Notes: a model not told the origin generated them from the sequence alone. A DNA stretch of 64,000 nt from Microbacterium oleivorans (GCF_023715745.1 NZ_JAMBOV010000003.1:310001-374000), one strand, 5' to 3'; counted from the first letter of the stretch, positions 10,900 to 18,925 are shown. Numbers and translations: made by a program.

Positions 10900-11473
10900 G
10901 TGTACTCCGGTGTCCGCCGAACACGGCGATGTTCTCCGAGCCCGGGGGGAGCCCTGCCAACATGCAGACCAGCTCGCCCCAGGCGTCCATATGACTGGTC
11001 GGGTCGCCGTCGGGGGACCACGATGCGCGGAGCTCGATCTGCGCGCCGTCACCCTCCGCGGCCAGCGTCCCGAAACCCTTGGAGAGTGTCTTGGTCGCTG
11101 TACCGGATGCCGCATGGAACGTCGCTCCACGTGCGGCCAGGGCGTCGACCAGCCATGACCAGGCTACGTCGGCCAAGAGGGGGTCGGTGCCGATCTCCGG
11201 TTCGAGGGGGGCCTGAGCGAAGCAGACGATGCGCCACGCGCCGCCCCAGGCATCCGGTTCCTCCTCATCGTGCAGGATGACGATGCGACCCGTCCCGAAA
11301 GGGGATTCGCCGTCGTCGTCCGGTCGCACGTCGCCCGCGAAGGCGATCGCCTCAGGGGCGAGCGACGACGGTGCGGCGATCTCGCGCACCACGAAGTCCT
11401 CTCGAAAGCGCAGGGCGCGAAGGGCGTCACTCACGGCAAGGAACTCCGGCGTCCCGGTCGGGGATTCGGTCAC
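10892..11473 (-). CDS. DUF3000 family protein
   Basis: 193-aa soluble protein of unknown function from an actinobacteria-specific family. It has no membrane segment or recognisable catalytic motif; it carries several Trp-rich blocks (PDAWGGAWRIV, DVAWSWLVDAL) and an acidic EEEPD patch. Its stop overlaps the start of the HRDC exonuclease by 8 nt, so the two are probably translationally coupled. That pairing is conserved in actinobacteria to my knowledge and suggests an RNA-related role, which is inference. The GTG start lies 6 nt after a TAGTCT -10 box, so it is probably leaderless. Confidence 0.82.
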   Translation of the reverse strand: MTESPTGTPEFLAVSDALRALRFREDFVVREIAAPSSLAPEAIAFAGDVRPDDDGESPFGTGRIVILHDEEEPDAWGGAWRIVCFAQAPLEPEIGTDPLLADVAWSWLVDALAARGATFHAASGTATKTLSKGFGTLAAEGDGAQIELRASWSPDGDPTSHMDAWGELVCMLAGLPPGSENIAVFGGHRSTRG

Positions 11474-11479
11474 GGCGAC

Positions 11480-11489
11480 AGACTAGAGT
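11480..11489. promoter_or_regulatory. Overlapping divergent -10 boxes
   Basis: Minus-strand TAGTCT (11480-11485, 6 nt from the DUF3000 GTG) and plus-strand TAGAGT (11484-11489, 9 nt from the hydrolase ATG) share two bases. Two polymerases could not occupy the site together. Confidence 0.5.
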
Positions 11490-11498
11490 GAGGGCACC

Positions 11499-12719
11499 AT
11501 GAAGGCTTCCAGGCGCGCCGTCCCCGACGCGGCCCGGCCGGGGTCTCTGGTCGCGGCACGGAGCATCATCGTCGCACTCGCGACGGCCTTCGTGAGCGCG
11601 TCAGGACTGTTCGCGCTGCTCGCCGGACGCGTCGCGCGACGCGTCGTGACACTGTCGGCTCGCGTGCCGGACACCACGCTCCTCGACGTCGACGTCGCAG
11701 CGCAGACGATCACCCTCTCGCGTTCGGACGACACAGCCCTGCCGGGCCGCTACGGCCTGTTCACGACCGGGACCCAGAGCTACATCAAGCTCGGGACCGT
11801 TCTGACGGCCGGGCCCGAGACGGTCACCCGCAAACTGCTGACGGAGATCGACGCGTCGGATCGCCTGGACGCGGCGGCGACGTTCAGCGGGTGGTACTTC
11901 TCCGACCCTGCAGAACTGCACCTGCCGTTCGAGCATGTCGCGATCACCACCTCGCTCGGTCCGTGCCCCGCATGGCTCTTCCCCGCGGATGACCCGAGCG
12001 ACGTCTGGGCGGTACACATCCACGGCCGGGGGACGACGCGTGCGGAGACGCTGCGGGCCGTTCCGGTCCTCCACGCCGCGGGGATCACCTCGATCCTCAC
12101 CTCGTATCGCAACGACGCGGACGCGCCTCGCAGCCGCGGAGGGAGTTCGGCCCTCGGAGCCACCGAGTGGCGGGACGTGGATCGCGCCATCGGGTACGCG
12201 CGCCGCGCGGGCGCCCGGCGGATCGTGCTCATGGGCTGGTCGATGGGCGGGGCGATCGCCCTGCAGCTGGCCGTGGGCTCCGCCCATCGCGACCTCATCG
12301 TCGGTGTCATCCTCGACTCACCCGTCGTGGACTGGCGTCGCGTACTGACGCATCATGCGGACCTCACCCGCATCCCGCGACCGCTCACGCGCCTGGCCCT
12401 CGCTGCGCTGACCCGGCCATGGGCCTCCACCCTGACCGGGGCCGCAGATCCGATTCCGTGGGGCCGGCTGGACGTCCTGACCCGCGCCGACGAACTGGTG
12501 GCACCGATGCTCATCCTCCACAGTTCCGGGGACGACTTCGTCCCGCCGGATGCGTCCCGCGCTCTGCGGGATCGACGCCCGGACCTCGTCACGCTCGACG
12601 AGTTCGAGGGAGCTCGCCACACGAAGCTCTGGAACTACGACGAAGAGCGGTGGACCTCGGACATCCGAGATTGGCTGACCGCGCAGGGGCTCACCGGCGA
12701 CGCAGGCGCAGGTAGCTGA
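11499..12719 (+). CDS. Membrane-anchored alpha/beta hydrolase
   Basis: 406-aa serine hydrolase of unknown substrate. One hydrophobic segment near residues 20-45 follows a short basic N-terminus and looks like an uncleaved membrane anchor, placing the catalytic domain outside the cell. The nucleophile elbow is GWSMGG (about residue 246); the acid is likely in HSSGDDFVPP and the His in GARHTKLWN near the C-terminus. The N-terminal beta-rich region before the fold is longer than in simple esterases, as in peptidase S9-like dienelactone hydrolases. The 3' end overlaps the convergent reductase gene by 29 bp. Confidence 0.85.
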   Translation: MKASRRAVPDAARPGSLVAARSIIVALATAFVSASGLFALLAGRVARRVVTLSARVPDTTLLDVDVAAQTITLSRSDDTALPGRYGLFTTGTQSYIKLGTVLTAGPETVTRKLLTEIDASDRLDAAATFSGWYFSDPAELHLPFEHVAITTSLGPCPAWLFPADDPSDVWAVHIHGRGTTRAETLRAVPVLHAAGITSILTSYRNDADAPRSRGGSSALGATEWRDVDRAIGYARRAGARRIVLMGWSMGGAIALQLAVGSAHRDLIVGVILDSPVVDWRRVLTHHADLTRIPRPLTRLALAALTRPWASTLTGAADPIPWGRLDVLTRADELVAPMLILHSSGDDFVPPDASRALRDRRPDLVTLDEFEGARHTKLWNYDEERWTSDIRDWLTAQGLTGDAGAGS

Positions 12720-13395
12720 ATCCGTCCTCGTCGACGAGCACGCCCGCGGGCGTCGTGTCGACGGCACGGGTGACGGGGAGGAACGGGCCGGCACTCGGCA
12801 CGAGGCGCGGCGCCGCGGTCACGCAGTACTCGTCGATGACGTCCGCGGCGGCGAACTGTGCGGCGAGCGAAGGGCCGCCCTCGCACACGATTCGGCGGAT
12901 GCCACGATCCTTCAGCGCGGCGAGGATCACGTCCACCCTCATCCGCTCACCCTCGGGGTCGACGTGCATGATCGTGACACCGCGGACGGGCGGAGGAGCG
13001 GCGGCGCCGGTCGGGAGGACGAGGATCACCTGATCGTCCGGGCCGTCGGCGGCGGGCTCGACGCGATGGCCGTCGAGATCACCCGAGCGCGAGACGATCA
13101 CGAGGCGGGAGCGCCTCGGAAGGAGGTATCCCTCTGCGCGCACCGTCTGGGCACCGACGACGACGGCGTCGGCGCCGGTGCGGATCACGCCGAGGATGGT
13201 GCGATCGGCGCGGTTCGTCAGCGTGTCACTCGTGCCGTCGGGCCCGACCGCGGACCCCGTGAGCGAGGTGATCATGTTCAGCCGGACCCACTCCTCGCCC
13301 GCGGGCGCGTAGCGCTCGGCGAGCCACGCACGTCCTTCGGGGGTCGAGGCATCCACTCGTTCGCCGGTCGACGGCACCACCTCGGTCAGCCACAC
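12691..13395 (-). CDS. RibD C-terminal/dihydrofolate reductase-fold pyrimidine reductase family protein
   Basis: 234-aa protein of the riboflavin-type deaminase-reductase family, reductase half only. Family features are RLNMITSLTGSAVGPDGTS near the N-terminus, GADAVVVGAQTVRAEGY (about residue 80), and IRRIVCEGGPSLAAQ (about 160-175), a NADPH-binding loop. The zinc deaminase domain of full-length RibD is absent, and no other rib gene is nearby, so its substrate may differ from the riboflavin precursor. The start is GTG at 13395. Its 3' end overlaps the convergent hydrolase. Confidence 0.85.
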   Translation of the reverse strand: MWLTEVVPSTGERVDASTPEGRAWLAERYAPAGEEWVRLNMITSLTGSAVGPDGTSDTLTNRADRTILGVIRTGADAVVVGAQTVRAEGYLLPRRSRLVIVSRSGDLDGHRVEPAADGPDDQVILVLPTGAAAPPPVRGVTIMHVDPEGERMRVDVILAALKDRGIRRIVCEGGPSLAAQFAAADVIDEYCVTAAPRLVPSAGPFLPVTRAVDTTPAGVLVDEDGFSYLRLRRR

Positions 13396-13446
13396 GCGGC
13401 CATCCTCGCACGGCGCACGCGCAGCGAAGGGGCTCTGCGCGGCGAC

Positions 13447-13452
13447 TAGGCT
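13447..13452 (+). promoter_or_regulatory. -10 box of zapE, leaderless layout
   Basis: TAGGCT, 6 nt, then the GTG start of zapE; no Shine-Dalgarno sequence is visible. Confidence 0.55.
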
Positions 13453-13458
13453 GATCGC

Positions 13459-14490
13459 GTGCCCCTCACCTCCTCCGGAACCACGCACCTGAGCGAACGC
13501 GATCCGAAGGTGAGCGGCGCCGAGATGGTCGCCGCGCTCGTGCCCCCGCCGCAGTTCGACGAGGCGACTTTCGCGACCTACCGTGCAGACGACGCGTACC
13601 CGTCGCAGCAGGCGGCCAAGGACCTGCTCGAGGTCTTCAGCTCGGGCCGGCGCGCGCTTGCCGCCCGGGGTGGATTCTTCCGGCGCGCCAAGCGCGAGGC
13701 GCCCATGAAGCCGGGCGTCTACCTCGACGGCGGCTTCGGCGTCGGAAAGACCCACCTGCTCGCGGCGATCTACCACGCGATGCCGGCCCGCCGGAAATAC
13801 TTCGGCTCCTTCATCGAGTACACGGCGCTCGTCGGCGCGCTCGGCTACCAGAAGACCGTCGAACTCTTCCGCGGCGCGGACCTGCTGTGCATCGACGAGT
13901 TCGAGCTCGACGATCCCGGCGACACGATGGTCATGACGCGACTCATCGCGGAACTCGTCCCCACCGGCACGAAGCTCGCCGCGACCTCGAACACGCCGCC
14001 GAACGCACTGGGGGAGGGGCGGTTCGCCGCGCAGGACTTCCTCCGCGAGATCCATGCGATGGCCGAACACTTCCAGACCATCCGGATCGACGGCACGGAC
14101 TACCGGCAGCGCGCCGTCGACGGTCACGCGGTCGTCCTCGACGACGCCGCCTACGAGAGCGCGATGACGGATGCCGCGGCATCCGCTCTCGTGTCCGATG
14201 ACGACTTCGGCGCCTTCATCCGGCACCTCGCCTCCGTGCATCCGTCGCGGTACATCCGCCTCATCGAGGGGATCGGGACCATCGGTCTGCGGAACGTGGT
14301 CGGCTTCGACGACCAGTCCGCCGCCCTGCGCTTCGTGGCGTTCGTCGACCGCGCATACGACGCGCAGATCCCGATCCGCGCCACCGGCGCTTCGCTCGAT
14401 TCCGTGTTCCGCGAGGACATGCTCGCCGGCGGATACCGCAAGAAGTACCTCCGCGCCGTCTCCCGCCTGGTGGCTCTCACCCACTCATAA
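13459..14490 (+). CDS. zapE: Cell division protein ZapE (AFG1-family ATPase)
   Basis: 343-aa P-loop ATPase of the AFG1/ZapE family; in E. coli ZapE binds FtsZ and destabilises the Z ring under stress. Walker A is GGFGVGKTH (about residues 91-99), Walker B is LLCIDEFEL (about 142-150), with a sensor-like ATSNTPP at about 175. The C-terminal region (RYIRLIEGIGTIGL) matches the family. GTG start, probably leaderless. A perfect GGATGC/GCATCC palindrome lies inside the gene at 14169-14184. Its role in actinobacteria is not established. Confidence 0.92.
   Translation: MPLTSSGTTHLSERDPKVSGAEMVAALVPPPQFDEATFATYRADDAYPSQQAAKDLLEVFSSGRRALAARGGFFRRAKREAPMKPGVYLDGGFGVGKTHLLAAIYHAMPARRKYFGSFIEYTALVGALGYQKTVELFRGADLLCIDEFELDDPGDTMVMTRLIAELVPTGTKLAATSNTPPNALGEGRFAAQDFLREIHAMAEHFQTIRIDGTDYRQRAVDGHAVVLDDAAYESAMTDAAASALVSDDDFGAFIRHLASVHPSRYIRLIEGIGTIGLRNVVGFDDQSAALRFVAFVDRAYDAQIPIRATGASLDSVFREDMLAGGYRKKYLRAVSRLVALTHS
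14169..14184. repeat. Palindrome GGATGC-N4-GCATCC inside zapE
   Basis: Perfect 16-nt palindrome built from the hexamer that recurs through the window; the identical 16-mer occurs between genes at 55450-55465. Confidence 0.8.
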
Positions 14491-14530
14491 GGCGCATCAC
14501 GCCTCACTCGCAGAGCCGGGAAACCTGATG

Positions 14531-14566
14531 TTTACCTGCCCGACCCGCTCGTAACCAGCACGAAAC
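14531..14566 (+). promoter_or_regulatory. GlnR-like nitrogen regulator site before amt
   Basis: Positions 14551-14566 read GTAAC, 6 nt, GAAAC, an exact fit to the GTnAC-N6-GAAAC half-site described for GlnR in streptomycetes. A weaker copy (TTTAC, 6 nt, GACCC) sits at 14531-14546, but with a 4-nt instead of the usual 6-nt gap. A possible promoter TCGACA, 17 nt, TACACC lies downstream at 14598-14626. The regulator itself is not in the window. Confidence 0.5.
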
Positions 14567-14656
14567 ACAGATGGACCGCCCGGCGAAACTGGGCGCGTCG
14601 ACACTGGGGACACCCGACGCTACACCTGCGTCCCTGCAGAGAGGTTCCCTTTCGAG

Positions 14657-15925
14657 ATGGATCAAGGCAACACCGCATTCATACTCATCGCGGCGGCACT
14701 AGTCCTGCTGATGACTCCCGGTCTGGCGTTCTTCTACGGCGGACTCGTCAAGGCGAAGAGCGTCATCAGCATGATGATGATGTCGTTCGGTGCGCTCGGC
14801 CTCATCGGCGTCCTGTGGGTTCTCTACGGCTACGCGATCGCATTCCCGGGCGCTGAGGGCACGTTGGCCCCGTGGACGATCGACTGGGGCGCCACCGGAC
14901 TCACCAACGTCCTCGAGCCCGCTGAGGGCGCCGGATACCCGCCGCTGGCGTTCGTCGCCTTCCAGGCCACATTCGCGATCATCACGGTCGCCCTCGTCTC
15001 CGGTGCGATCGCCGACCGCGCCAAGTTCGGTGCATGGATGATCTTCGCGGCCGTCTGGGCCACGGTCGTCTACTTCCCGGTCGCCAGCTGGGTGTTCAAC
15101 TTCGGCCTCGCCGAGGACGGATCGTTCGCGTACGGCGGCTGGATCACCCACGGTCTGCAGGACGTGTTCGGCGTCGGTGCGATCGACTTCGCCGGTGGAA
15201 CGGCTGTGCACATCAACGCGGGTGCTGCTGCTCTCGCGCTGGCTCTGGTCCTGGGCAAGCGCGTCGGCTTCCAGAAGGGTGTGCACGTCCCGCACAACCC
15301 GCCGTTCGTCCTCCTCGGCGCGGGGCTCCTCTGGTTCGGCTGGTTCGGTTTCAACGCGGGCTCCGAGCTCGCCGCGGACAACACCGCTGCCCTGGCCTTC
15401 GTGAACACCATCGCCGCTCCCGCCGCTGCTCTTCTCGCGTGGCTTCTCGTGGAGAAGATCAAGGACGGCAAGCCGACGTCCGTCGGCGCGGCGTCGGGTG
15501 CGGTCGCGGGCCTCGTCGCGATCACCCCCGCCTGCGGATCGCTCGACCCGATCTGGGCGATCGTCCTCGGCCTCATCGCCGGTGCCGTCTGCGCCCTCGC
15601 GATCGAGCTGAAGTTCAAGCTCGGATTCGACGACTCCCTCGATGTGGTCGGCATCCACCTGGTCGGTGGTCTCATCGGGACGCTGTACCTCGGGTTCTTC
15701 GCCCGCGGCACCGGCCTGTTCATGGGTGGGGATGCCTCGCAGCTGATCGTCCAGGCCATCGCCGCCTTCGCGGTGCTGATCTACTCGTTCGTTCTGGCGT
15801 ACATCATCGGGTTCGCGATCGAGAAGACGATCGGCTTCCGCGTCAAGAACGAGGATGAGATCGCCGGTATCGACACGGTCGTCCACGGTGAGGCGGGCTA
15901 CGTCCTGGCCGACGCCAAGGAGTGA
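14657..15925 (+). CDS. amt: Ammonium transporter (Amt family)
   Basis: Integral membrane channel for ammonium/ammonia uptake. The 422-aa protein has about eleven hydrophobic segments. The family signature DFAGGTAVHINAG (about residues 176-188) carries the first pore His; the second is in VGIHLVGGLIGTL (about 331-343). No glnK/glnB or glnD follows, which differs from the common amt-glnK arrangement. GAGAGG lies about 12 nt before the ATG. The 166-bp upstream gap holds a GlnR-like box, so nitrogen-limited expression is likely. A strong terminator makes it a single-gene unit. Confidence 0.96.
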   Translation: MDQGNTAFILIAAALVLLMTPGLAFFYGGLVKAKSVISMMMMSFGALGLIGVLWVLYGYAIAFPGAEGTLAPWTIDWGATGLTNVLEPAEGAGYPPLAFVAFQATFAIITVALVSGAIADRAKFGAWMIFAAVWATVVYFPVASWVFNFGLAEDGSFAYGGWITHGLQDVFGVGAIDFAGGTAVHINAGAAALALALVLGKRVGFQKGVHVPHNPPFVLLGAGLLWFGWFGFNAGSELAADNTAALAFVNTIAAPAAALLAWLLVEKIKDGKPTSVGAASGAVAGLVAITPACGSLDPIWAIVLGLIAGAVCALAIELKFKLGFDDSLDVVGIHLVGGLIGTLYLGFFARGTGLFMGGDASQLIVQAIAAFAVLIYSFVLAYIIGFAIEKTIGFRVKNEDEIAGIDTVVHGEAGYVLADAKE

Positions 15926-15946
15926 TCACGACGATCTGATCGTCCC

Positions 15947-15983
15947 GAAGGGGGCGTCGCGGATTATCCGCGGCGCCCCCTTC
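15947..15983 (+). terminator. Terminator hairpin after amt
   Basis: 16-bp stem (15947-15962 with 15968-15983, one G-U pair) and 5-nt loop, 21 nt after the amt stop. Confidence 0.85.
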
Positions 15984-16003
15984 GTCGCGTCGCGACACGA
16001 TCC

Positions 16004-16050
16004 TTGCGCGTGGGCGCTGTCGGCCCTAGGTTGGCGGGGAAGCGCTTTCC
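16004..16050 (+). promoter_or_regulatory. Promoter with LacI-type operator for the sugar-binding protein
   Basis: TTGCGC (16004-16009), 17 nt, TAGGTT (16027-16032). Immediately downstream, at the predicted transcription start, is a 14-nt near-palindrome 16037-16050, GGGAAGCGCTTTCC, with the central CG typical of LacI-family operators. The geometry fits repression by blocking initiation. No lacI-type gene is in the window. Confidence 0.55.
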
Positions 16051-16093
16051 TGCGCATGTCGACGCGTCCGATGGAGGACGAGAGAGGACGAGG

Positions 16094-17377
16094 ATGTCCC
16101 GCATCCGCACGACCACAGTCTGGGGCGCCGCCACCGCGTTCGTCCTGATCCTGACCGGGTGCGGCTCCGCCGGCTCCGGTGAGCAGGCAGAATACGACCC
16201 GGACGAGAAGGTGTCCCTCGACTTCGCATGGTGGGGGAACGACGACCGTGCCGCTCGGTACAACGAGCTCATCGCGGCGTTCAACGAGGAGTACCCGAAC
16301 ATCACGGTGAAGACGACGTTCACGGACTTCCCGAGCTATTGGGAGCAGCGGCAGGTCGAGGCGGCGAGCGGCAGTCTTCCGGACGTCTTCCAGTTCTCCG
16401 ACAGCTACCTCCGTCAGTACGGCGAGAGCGGCGCGATCCTCGACCTGGCCGAAGTCGCTGACCAGATCGACTTCACGACGTTCGAGGATTCGCTCCTGAG
16501 CACGGGCCGCCTGGACGGTGTGCAGTACTCGCTCCCGACCGGGTACAGCCTGTGGGCGAACTTCGTGAACCAGGATCTGCTCGACGCGCAGGGGCTCGAC
16601 CTTCCAGAGGCGGGTTCGAGCTTCGAGGAGTTCGACGACTGGCTTGCGGAGGTCACCGAGAAAACAGGGGGCGACCCGTTCGGTGGCACCGATTACACGC
16701 AGCGCATCCAGGTATTCGAGCTCCAGCTGCGCGCGGCAGGCAAATCGCTCTACACACCGGAGGGCGAGCTCGGCTTCACCGAGGAGGAGTTGAGCGACTT
16801 CTGGCAGTCGGGAGCGGGTCTGCGGGACGGAGTGACCATCCCGCAGCAACAGCTCGAGGAGATCAGTCCGGTCTCCGGCTTCGGGGCGACACGCACGATC
16901 TCGGAGATGAGTTGGAGCAATTTCCTGGGCGGCTACCTCGCGGATTCGGGAGCGTCGTCCATCGCGATCGTCGCCCCGCCGACCGCGGAGCCCGGTGCGA
17001 AGGACCTGTACCGGCAGGGTGGTCTTCAGGTGGCGATCTCCTCGCGCACCGAGCACCCCGAAGCCGCCGCCCTGTTCCTCGACTACGTGGTCAACAGCCC
17101 CGAAGCGGGTGAGATCTTCGGCACCACCCTGGGGTTCCCGGCATCCACCAGCAAGCTCGAGGGTGCGACGCTCGAGGGCCCGGACCAGCAGGTCGCCGAC
17201 TACATCGAGTCCGTGTCGGACCGCATCGGTGACGCGCCCCCGGCGGCCGTGGTGGGCTACGGCTCCCTCGAGCAGAAGTTCTGGGATCTCGGAAAGGAGC
17301 TCGGTCTCGGAACGAAGACCGTGGATGCCGCGGTGAGCGAGTTCTTCGCCGAGGCGGAGGTGATCCTCGCCAACTGA
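16094..17377 (+). CDS. ABC transporter sugar-binding lipoprotein (orphan)
   Basis: 427-aa extracellular solute-binding protein of family 1. The N-terminus is a lipoprotein signal: basic MSRIR, a hydrophobic stretch, then LTGC with the lipidated Cys at about residue 24. The mature part begins with KVSLDFAWWGNDDRAARYNELIAAF, typical of oligosaccharide binders. There are no permease or ATPase genes on either side, so it must work with a transporter encoded elsewhere. The frame extends upstream to an ATG at 16004, but that start would overlap the promoter and destroy the signal peptide; I choose ATG 16094. Substrate unknown; the operator suggests a catabolic sugar. Confidence 0.9.
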   Translation: MSRIRTTTVWGAATAFVLILTGCGSAGSGEQAEYDPDEKVSLDFAWWGNDDRAARYNELIAAFNEEYPNITVKTTFTDFPSYWEQRQVEAASGSLPDVFQFSDSYLRQYGESGAILDLAEVADQIDFTTFEDSLLSTGRLDGVQYSLPTGYSLWANFVNQDLLDAQGLDLPEAGSSFEEFDDWLAEVTEKTGGDPFGGTDYTQRIQVFELQLRAAGKSLYTPEGELGFTEEELSDFWQSGAGLRDGVTIPQQQLEEISPVSGFGATRTISEMSWSNFLGGYLADSGASSIAIVAPPTAEPGAKDLYRQGGLQVAISSRTEHPEAAALFLDYVVNSPEAGEIFGTTLGFPASTSKLEGATLEGPDQQVADYIESVSDRIGDAPPAAVVGYGSLEQKFWDLGKELGLGTKTVDAAVSEFFAEAEVILAN

Positions 17378-17464
17378 GGAACTGCATCGCCGGTCCGCGC
17401 CGTCCACACGGCGACGGCGCGGAGCGGCGATGTCAAGGCCCTCCGGGCGGTGCACGCCGATCCG

Positions 17465-17470
17465 TACGTT
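17465..17470 (+). promoter_or_regulatory. -10 box of the DUF6098-like gene, leaderless layout
   Basis: TACGTT, 7 nt, then ATG at 17478; no ribosome-binding site is visible. Confidence 0.45.
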
Positions 17471-17477
17471 GCGTCGC

Positions 17478-17924
17478 ATGTCCGCGGCCGCCGATCGTCC
17501 CACCTCCACCCTGCTCGTCATCCACCGCCTGGCCGAACTCGCCGCACTGGTGCGTTCCAGCCCAGGCCTTCACGTGCGATGGTCCGAAGGGCCCGGGCAG
17601 GATGCGGAGCGCACGAGCATCGACGCCGAGAGCGGGCTCCGATTGCCGGGACTCTCGGTCAATCCGCTGGACGCCGAAGGGTGGTGGACCCGCCCGCTCG
17701 AGGATTGGCTCGCGCGCCAGCTGTCGCAGTATCGGCACCTGCAGGACGAGAACCCGGACCGCTTCGCGTGGATCCTGCGGGGTGAGTTCGCCGGTCGGGG
17801 TCCCGACTGTGAGCCGCTGCTTTCGGATCCCGAAGCGGTCGCGATCCTCGACGAGCAACTGCTGCAGGAAGCGGAGGACCGCTACCGCGGCGAGTTCGAC
17901 GCGGGTCGGGGGCCGGAGGGATGA
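17478..17924 (+). CDS. Hypothetical protein, DUF6098-like
   Basis: 148-aa soluble protein. The core block LRLPGLSVNPLDAEGWWTRPLEDWLARQ, followed by WILRGEFAGRGPDCEPLL, resembles what I recall of the DUF6098 family of actinobacteria; function unknown. The ATG at 17478 follows a -10-like box, so I prefer it to the in-frame GTG-type start at 17430. Its last 4 nt overlap the start of the metallo-hydrolase gene (ATGA), so the two are very likely co-translated. Confidence 0.7.
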   Translation: MSAAADRPTSTLLVIHRLAELAALVRSSPGLHVRWSEGPGQDAERTSIDAESGLRLPGLSVNPLDAEGWWTRPLEDWLARQLSQYRHLQDENPDRFAWILRGEFAGRGPDCEPLLSDPEAVAILDEQLLQEAEDRYRGEFDAGRGPEG

Positions 17925-18673
17925 GGACCTCGACGCACTGGGTCGAGGATCGTCCCGGCTTCTTCCGGATGACAGTGGCGGCCACGAACTGCTACTTGAT
18001 CCGGGATGCCGACGGCGTGACACTCGTGGACGCCGGACTGCCGGCGACGGGGAAGGTCCTCGACGCCCTCCTGGGCGATCTGGGCCTGCGACGCCGCGAC
18101 ATAGATGCCGTCCTCCTCACGCACGCGCACTTCGACCACGTCGGGCTCGCCCGCGGACTGCGGGCGACGGGGGTCCCCGTGCGTGTTCACCCGGGGGATC
18201 GTCGGCTGGCGCGGCATCCGTACCGTTATCGTCCGTCGGTCGCTCGGATCCCGTATCTCCTCACCCACCCCGGCGGGCTTCCTGTGATCGGTCGTATGGC
18301 CGCGGCGGGCGCGCTGGCCGTGCGCGGCGTGGAGGCGGAGTCGTCCATTCCGTCCCGCGGAGTCCTGGACGTGCCTGGCCGTCCCAGCGTTGTGCACACA
18401 CCTGGTCACACCGATGGGCACTGCGCCTTCTTCTTCGCGACGCGTGGCGTCCTGCTGTCGGGCGACGCGCTCGTCACGCTGGATCCGTATACCGGCAAGC
18501 GCGGTCCGCAGATCGTTGCGAATGCGGCGACGAAGGATGCAGCGACCGCGCTGCGCTCCCTCGACGCGCTCGAGGCGACCGAGGCGGGCGTGGTGCTGAC
18601 GGGGCATGGGGACCCGTGGATCTCGGGGATCGCCTCAGCTGCTCGACGGGCCCGGGTCGTCGGTTCACACTGA
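17921..18673 (+). CDS. Metallo-beta-lactamase-fold hydrolase
   Basis: 250-aa protein with the metal-binding motif THAHFDHVG (about residues 66-74), the third His in HTPGHTDGHC (about 155-164) and an Asp ligand in LLSGDALVT (about 178). These are the zinc-hydrolase motifs of the glyoxalase II-like branch. No signal peptide, so cytosolic. Substrate not predictable. Translationally coupled to the DUF6098-like gene and followed by a terminator. Confidence 0.88.
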   Translation: MRTSTHWVEDRPGFFRMTVAATNCYLIRDADGVTLVDAGLPATGKVLDALLGDLGLRRRDIDAVLLTHAHFDHVGLARGLRATGVPVRVHPGDRRLARHPYRYRPSVARIPYLLTHPGGLPVIGRMAAAGALAVRGVEAESSIPSRGVLDVPGRPSVVHTPGHTDGHCAFFFATRGVLLSGDALVTLDPYTGKRGPQIVANAATKDAATALRSLDALEATEAGVVLTGHGDPWISGIASAARRARVVGSH

Positions 18674-18687
18674 TCCGGACAAGAGCG

Positions 18688-18719
18688 AAGCCCCGGTGGT
18701 CTGAGACCTGCCGGGGCTT
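18688..18719. terminator. Bidirectional terminator between hydrolase and tRNA-Val(CAC)
   Basis: 9-bp outer stem (18688-18696 with 18711-18719) plus an inner GGT/ACC pairing, 14 nt after the hydrolase stop and 6 nt from the 3' end of the minus-strand tRNA. Confidence 0.75.
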
Positions 18720-18725
18720 GTTCGG

Positions 18726-18798
18726 TGGGCGATGCCGGACTCGAACCGACGACCTCTTCCGTGTGAAGGAAGCGCGCTACCAACTGCGCCAATCGCCC
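18726..18798 (-). tRNA. tRNA-Val (anticodon CAC)
   Basis: 73-nt cloverleaf: acceptor GGGCGAT/ATCGCCC, D stem GCGC/GCGC, anticodon stem CTTCC/GGAAG with loop TTCACAC giving anticodon CAC, T loop TTCGAGT, discriminator A. CCA is not encoded (CCG follows). It reads GTG codons. Confidence 0.97.
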
Positions 18799-18822
18799 GA
18801 ATGACACTCGGGCCGATGTCCG

Positions 18823-18828
18823 AGCATA
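18823..18828 (-). promoter_or_regulatory. -10 box for tRNA-Val(CAC)
   Basis: Minus-strand TTCGGC, 18 nt, TATGCT, about 24 nt upstream of the mature tRNA 5' end. Confidence 0.45.
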
Positions 18829-18897
18829 CCGGATCCCGAGGCTCCGGCCGAACCGCTGGACGCCCACTCGGGTGACACGCGCGGGGCGTGCTCGGTT

Positions 18898-18925
18898 TTG
18901 CGCTGGCGCCGGAATCGTCTAATGT
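18898..18925 (+). promoter_or_regulatory. Promoter of the Gly-Cys-Val tRNA cluster
   Basis: TTGCGC (18898-18903), 16 nt, TAATGT (18920-18925). The predicted start is about 25 nt before tRNA-Gly. Confidence 0.55.
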
